Source: Lacticaseibacillus jixianensis
Lineage (GTDB): Bacteria; Bacillota; Bacilli; Lactobacillales; Lactobacillaceae
DNA: 64,000 nucleotides
Direction: 5' to 3'
NCBI RefSeq assembly: GCF_003946485.1
Contig: NZ_RHOJ01000001.1
Coordinates: forward strand, 62,001-126,000
In this document: piece by piece, positions 61,437 to 64,000 of the stretch
Position numbering within the stretch: position 1 is the stretch's first letter
How the letters are laid out: the number at the start of each line of letters is the position of its first letter
Position numbers and translations under genes: made by a program
The notes under the pieces: generated by a model
The model's input: only the letters and a program-made list of their open reading frames with translations
Databases searched by the model: none
Told to the model about the DNA's origin: nothing

Positions 61437-62432
61437 ATGGCAGAATTGCGGCGCGTGCACGGCTCGGAGAACACGTTTTTCCTATTAGATCAAACAACGC
61501 TCAGGCAAAAGCTTGATCAGGCGACCCTGGTCGCGTTGACGCAGAAAATTACCGATCGGCGCTTCGGCCTTCTAGGCGGTGCGGACGGGATGCTGATCGT
61601 GGACGATGCGCCTCAGGCCACTGGGGCCATGACGGTGATCAACGCCGACGGCAGCCTGGCCAAGATGTGCGGCAACGGGTTGCGCACGGTGGCACGGTAC
61701 CTCAGCGAAAAGACGGGGCAGCAGGCCTTCGCGGTGCAAACGGCTGAAGCCAAGCTGCGCGTGCGCCACGTCGCCGATTTTGCCGCCGGGGTTCCCGGCT
61801 ACTCGGTCGAGATCTCGCCGGTCAGCTTTGCCGCGGCGGCGCTGCCGTTTGCCAGCCTGAATACGCAGCGCATCGTGGACCAGGTCCTGCCGGCGCTCGA
61901 TCCGGCGCTGCACTTTACGGCGGTGGCGGTGCCCAATCCGCACCTGATCGCGTTTGTGGGCGAGGCGGACCTAGCGGGCGAGAAGCTCGGCGCCTTGGGC
62001 CGGCGGCTGAACGCACCGAACCCGTACTTTCCCGAAGGCGTGAACGTGACGTTCGCGGCGATTGAAGGACCGCACACGCTGTTTGCGCGCACGTTTGAAC
62101 GCGGCGTTGGCTTCACTAACGCCTGCGGTACGGGGATGGCCGCGACCAGCTTGGCCTTTGTGCTCACCCACCCCGAAGCGGCGGCGCTGGACCAGGTCAA
62201 CACGGTTTACAATCCAGGCGGCGTGGTGAAGACCAACGTCCATGGCAGCGGGGATGATTACTGGATCGAACTGATCGGCAACGCGACCACGACCCACCTG
62301 ATCGCTGTGCCAGAAGCCGCACTGCGCCAGGCCGACTTTGCCGGCGCCGAAGTGGCCGCGACCGGTGAGGCGGTTGCGTATGAAGCCTACGTGGCGACTC
62401 TGCCGTACCGCGGCCTGGTGGCGGCAATCTAA
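61437..62432 (+). CDS. dapF: Diaminopimelate epimerase
   Basis: 331 residues from ATG 61437 (GGGGAGG upstream). The two catalytic cysteines sit in KMCGNGLRTVARY (Cys78) and TNACGTGMAATS (near 225). Converts LL- to meso-diaminopimelate for peptidoglycan and lysine. Divergent from lysA with separate promoters. Confidence 0.95.
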   Translation: MAELRRVHGSENTFFLLDQTTLRQKLDQATLVALTQKITDRRFGLLGGADGMLIVDDAPQATGAMTVINADGSLAKMCGNGLRTVARYLSEKTGQQAFAVQTAEAKLRVRHVADFAAGVPGYSVEISPVSFAAAALPFASLNTQRIVDQVLPALDPALHFTAVAVPNPHLIAFVGEADLAGEKLGALGRRLNAPNPYFPEGVNVTFAAIEGPHTLFARTFERGVGFTNACGTGMAATSLAFVLTHPEAAALDQVNTVYNPGGVVKTNVHGSGDDYWIELIGNATTTHLIAVPEAALRQADFAGAEVAATGEAVAYEAYVATLPYRGLVAAI

Positions 62433-62443
62433 CTGTGAACCGC

Positions 62444-62497
62444 AAAAACACCTCTGCCTAACGATTCAGTGACGAATCGCGAGGCAGAGGTGTTTTT
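62444..62497. terminator. Bidirectional terminator
   Basis: AAAAACACCTCTGCCT (62444-62459) and its complement (62482-62497) plus an inner GATTC/GAATC pairing. Serves dapF and the convergent small gene. Confidence 0.9.
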
Positions 62498-62509
62498 GGT
62501 GAGGCTGCT

Positions 62510-62875
62510 TTAATCCACGAACACCAGTTGGAATTCGTGGCTCTTTGTGTCGAGGTTGACGGCAACGTGGCGGTTGAGATCCTGCACCATGTTCCGGGCG
62601 AAGTTCATCTTGTCTTCGAAATCCTTGTAGGCGCGGGTCTCAGGAATGCTGGAGTAGTCGAAGTTTTCCCCGATAAAGGCGGGGTCCGTCACAAAGCGCA
62701 AATTATTTTGGTCGTGGCGGCTGCCGGGCTTCAAGACGCTGTCGATGTAGTGGAAAAGCGTCGCCGGCGCAAAGTTGAGGGGCTTGTCCAGCTCGGTTTG
62801 AATGGTAAAATCCGGGGCGTCGTCCACCAGTGAGTCATTCACCTGAACTTGGGTCAATCCTTGGTATAATTTCAT
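62510..62875 (-). CDS. Conserved-looking soluble protein, unknown
   Basis: 121 residues, ATG 62875 behind AAAGGAG. Acidic; MKLYQGLTQVQVNDSLVDD start, FHYIDSVLKPGSRHDQNN, RNMVQDLNRHVAVNLDTKS. No signal or membrane segment, no cysteine. No family recognised. Good ribosome site and own terminator make it a real gene. Confidence 0.7.
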   Translation of the reverse strand: MKLYQGLTQVQVNDSLVDDAPDFTIQTELDKPLNFAPATLFHYIDSVLKPGSRHDQNNLRFVTDPAFIGENFDYSSIPETRAYKDFEDKMNFARNMVQDLNRHVAVNLDTKSHEFQLVFVD

Positions 62876-62941
62876 AGCGCTGTCTCCTTTCCGCTCATTC
62901 GTCCCTATTATAACGCAGATGCAAAAAGGGTGTGGTCACGC

Positions 62942-63730
62942 TTACTCGAGATAAAGCGCGCGCAGGTCCCGCTGTTCAGCGGCACTCAGCATCAGCTCAG
63001 TTTGCAGATAATTCGGCAGGCTCCCGTACTCGTGATTAATGGTGAACAGTGCTGAGTCGAGGTACTCGTTGGCCACGCTCCCTAATGAGCGGTATGACGC
63101 CTGCAGCGCCGGCGAGCCGCCCTCTGCGATCACCGCATCCACCAGCCGCTGGCCTTCCTCGACCAAGTAGCGGTTTGAGGCGAGGTAGTCCTGCCGAATG
63201 GTCAGCGGATCCACCCCGAGCGCGGTCAGCAGGTACACGGCACCCATGCCGGTGCGATCCTTGCCGGCACTGCAGTGGAAGAGCAGGGCGCCGGTGTCGC
63301 CGGCACTCAGCAGGGCGTCAAAAAACTGGCGGTAGGCCCTCTTGGCACTCGGCTGCACGACCATGGTCGCGTAGGTATGGACCATGCTGCGAAACCCCGC
63401 TAGCGGGTCGCGGGCGAGCGCGGTGTGGCGTTCCTCTTCGGCCGCGGCGGTCACCTTGGTCTCATCAGTCGGAAACACCGGATTGAAAATGTCCACGGCG
63501 CCGGCGGGGACCCGGTCCGGGGCATCGGCGCGTTCTTGAGGCGAGCGGAAGTCGATCACCTGGCGCAGGCCGTAGTCGGCAAGGTAGTTCAGATCCGCTT
63601 CTGACAGCTCGTTCAGGCGGCCTGACCGCAGGATGCGGTGGGTGCGCAGCGTTTGGCCGGCCTTGGTTTGATAGCCGCCCAAGTCGCGCAAGTTAATGCC
63701 GTGCTTTACGTCTAAGACAATTGGTGTCAC
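62942..63730 (-). CDS. Tyrosine/serine protein phosphatase (IphP-like)
   Basis: 262 residues. Starts near a conserved GINLRDLGGYQTKAGQTLRT block, with DFRSPQE in the middle and the P-loop HCSAGKDRTGMG carrying Cys153 and Arg159 (Cx5R). Removes phosphate from Tyr or related substrates; no signal peptide, so cytosolic. ATG 63730 with GAGG upstream. Target unknown. Confidence 0.92.
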   Translation of the reverse strand: MTPIVLDVKHGINLRDLGGYQTKAGQTLRTHRILRSGRLNELSEADLNYLADYGLRQVIDFRSPQERADAPDRVPAGAVDIFNPVFPTDETKVTAAAEEERHTALARDPLAGFRSMVHTYATMVVQPSAKRAYRQFFDALLSAGDTGALLFHCSAGKDRTGMGAVYLLTALGVDPLTIRQDYLASNRYLVEEGQRLVDAVIAEGGSPALQASYRSLGSVANEYLDSALFTINHEYGSLPNYLQTELMLSAAEQRDLRALYLE

Positions 63731-63783
63731 AGTGCAGCCTCCTCAATGGATTCGGTTTCAGTATACCGAAAGCGCGTAAAATA

Positions 63784-63810
63784 AAAAAGCCGCCATTTCG
63801 CGACTTTTCT
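63784..63810 (-). terminator. Intrinsic terminator
   Basis: On the minus strand AAAGTCGC and GCGGCTTT (one G-T pair) around GAAATG, then TTTTTT. Ends the gene cut by the window edge. Confidence 0.7.
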
Positions 63811-63819
63811 TAGGTCGGC

Positions 63820-64000
63820 TTAGTCTTGCTCGGCGGCACTACCGATAATCAAACCGGCGGTAAAGGAGGCAACTAGGTCTTTTTTATTCTGCGCTAGGCG
63901 AGTCCCGTTGTAAGTCAGCACCGTGTTGTCTGCGAGCAGGTCCTCAACGCGGATCACGTTATACTCATCAAGGTCGATCGCATCGTGATCCGTTGCATAT
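63820..64000 (-). CDS. C-terminal end of a gene running off the window
   Basis: About 59 residues before the TAA at 63822-63820: acidic start (ATDHDAIDLDEYNVIRVEDL), then TVLTYNGTRLAQNKKDLVA and SFTAGLIIGSAAEQD. No family recognised from this part. A terminator follows, so this is the end of its transcript. Confidence 0.6.
   Translation of the reverse strand, partial: YATDHDAIDLDEYNVIRVEDLLADNTVLTYNGTRLAQNKKDLVASFTAGLIIGSAAEQD

Overview
The window looks like chromosomal DNA of a high-GC lactic acid bacterium of the family Lactobacillaceae, probably Lacticaseibacillus or a close relative (inference). The grounds are a malolactic operon with divergent mleR, a Leloir galactose operon headed by a LacI-type regulator, a class II GalT, a LysM/Apf-type muramidase, a methionine T-box, strong AGGAGG ribosome sites, frequent TTG/GTG starts and GC-rich coding sequence. 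No tRNA, rRNA, CRISPR array, phage or insertion sequence was recognised.

Layout. 1-3500: a leftward operon LytTR regulator - LiaF-like membrane protein - two tandem paralogous MFS exporters, then an 800-base stretch with large hairpin repeats and two tiny tandem reading frames around an intrinsic terminator. 3500-13600: housekeeping and small genes (Fe-S protein, acetyltransferase, quinone-oxidoreductase-like dehydrogenase, AI-2E-family transporter, lexA, AEC permease, formyl-THF cyclo-ligase, DUF488, two CorA paralogues). 13600-18800: fumC, mleR, mleS and a malate permease, a malate/fumarate module. 18800-32400: phosphoesterase, thiol peroxidase, flavodoxin, PepF, universal stress protein, CtpE-like P-type ATPase, proline iminopeptidase, Na+/H+ antiporter, HAD phosphatase and an Apf-like muramidase. 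32400-36450: MarR regulator, hydrolase, orphan NrdI, a membrane protein, then luxS behind a T-box whose specifier reads AUG (Met).

36450-42690 holds six co-directional genes for a two-ATPase, four-permease ABC-2 system, behind a promoter carrying an 18-bp perfect palindrome. No dedicated regulator or substrate gene lies next to it. 42700-45300: a HAD phosphatase and a DHA2 drug exporter whose leader has both a 19-bp palindrome over the -35 and a terminator hairpin before the gene. 45420-51250: galR-galK-galE-galT-galM. 51300-54900: DUF4811 protein plus DHA2 exporter, and a CNNM/CorC-type membrane protein.

54900-58510 differs from the rest: it is more AT-rich, with an inverted-repeat-rich intergenic region, a secreted cell-wall protein with a repeat linker, and two overlapping Rgg-like regulators. 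It is probably an accessory island. 58545-64000: a microbial-type PARG macrodomain protein, a methyltransferase-like protein, divergent lysA and dapF, a tyrosine phosphatase and a gene cut by the window end.

The most interesting signals are the covarying hairpin repeat family, the tiny-ORF/terminator unit at 3225-3377, the six-gene ABC cluster with its operator, the doubly controlled exporter leader at 45089-45274, and the Rgg/surface-protein island.
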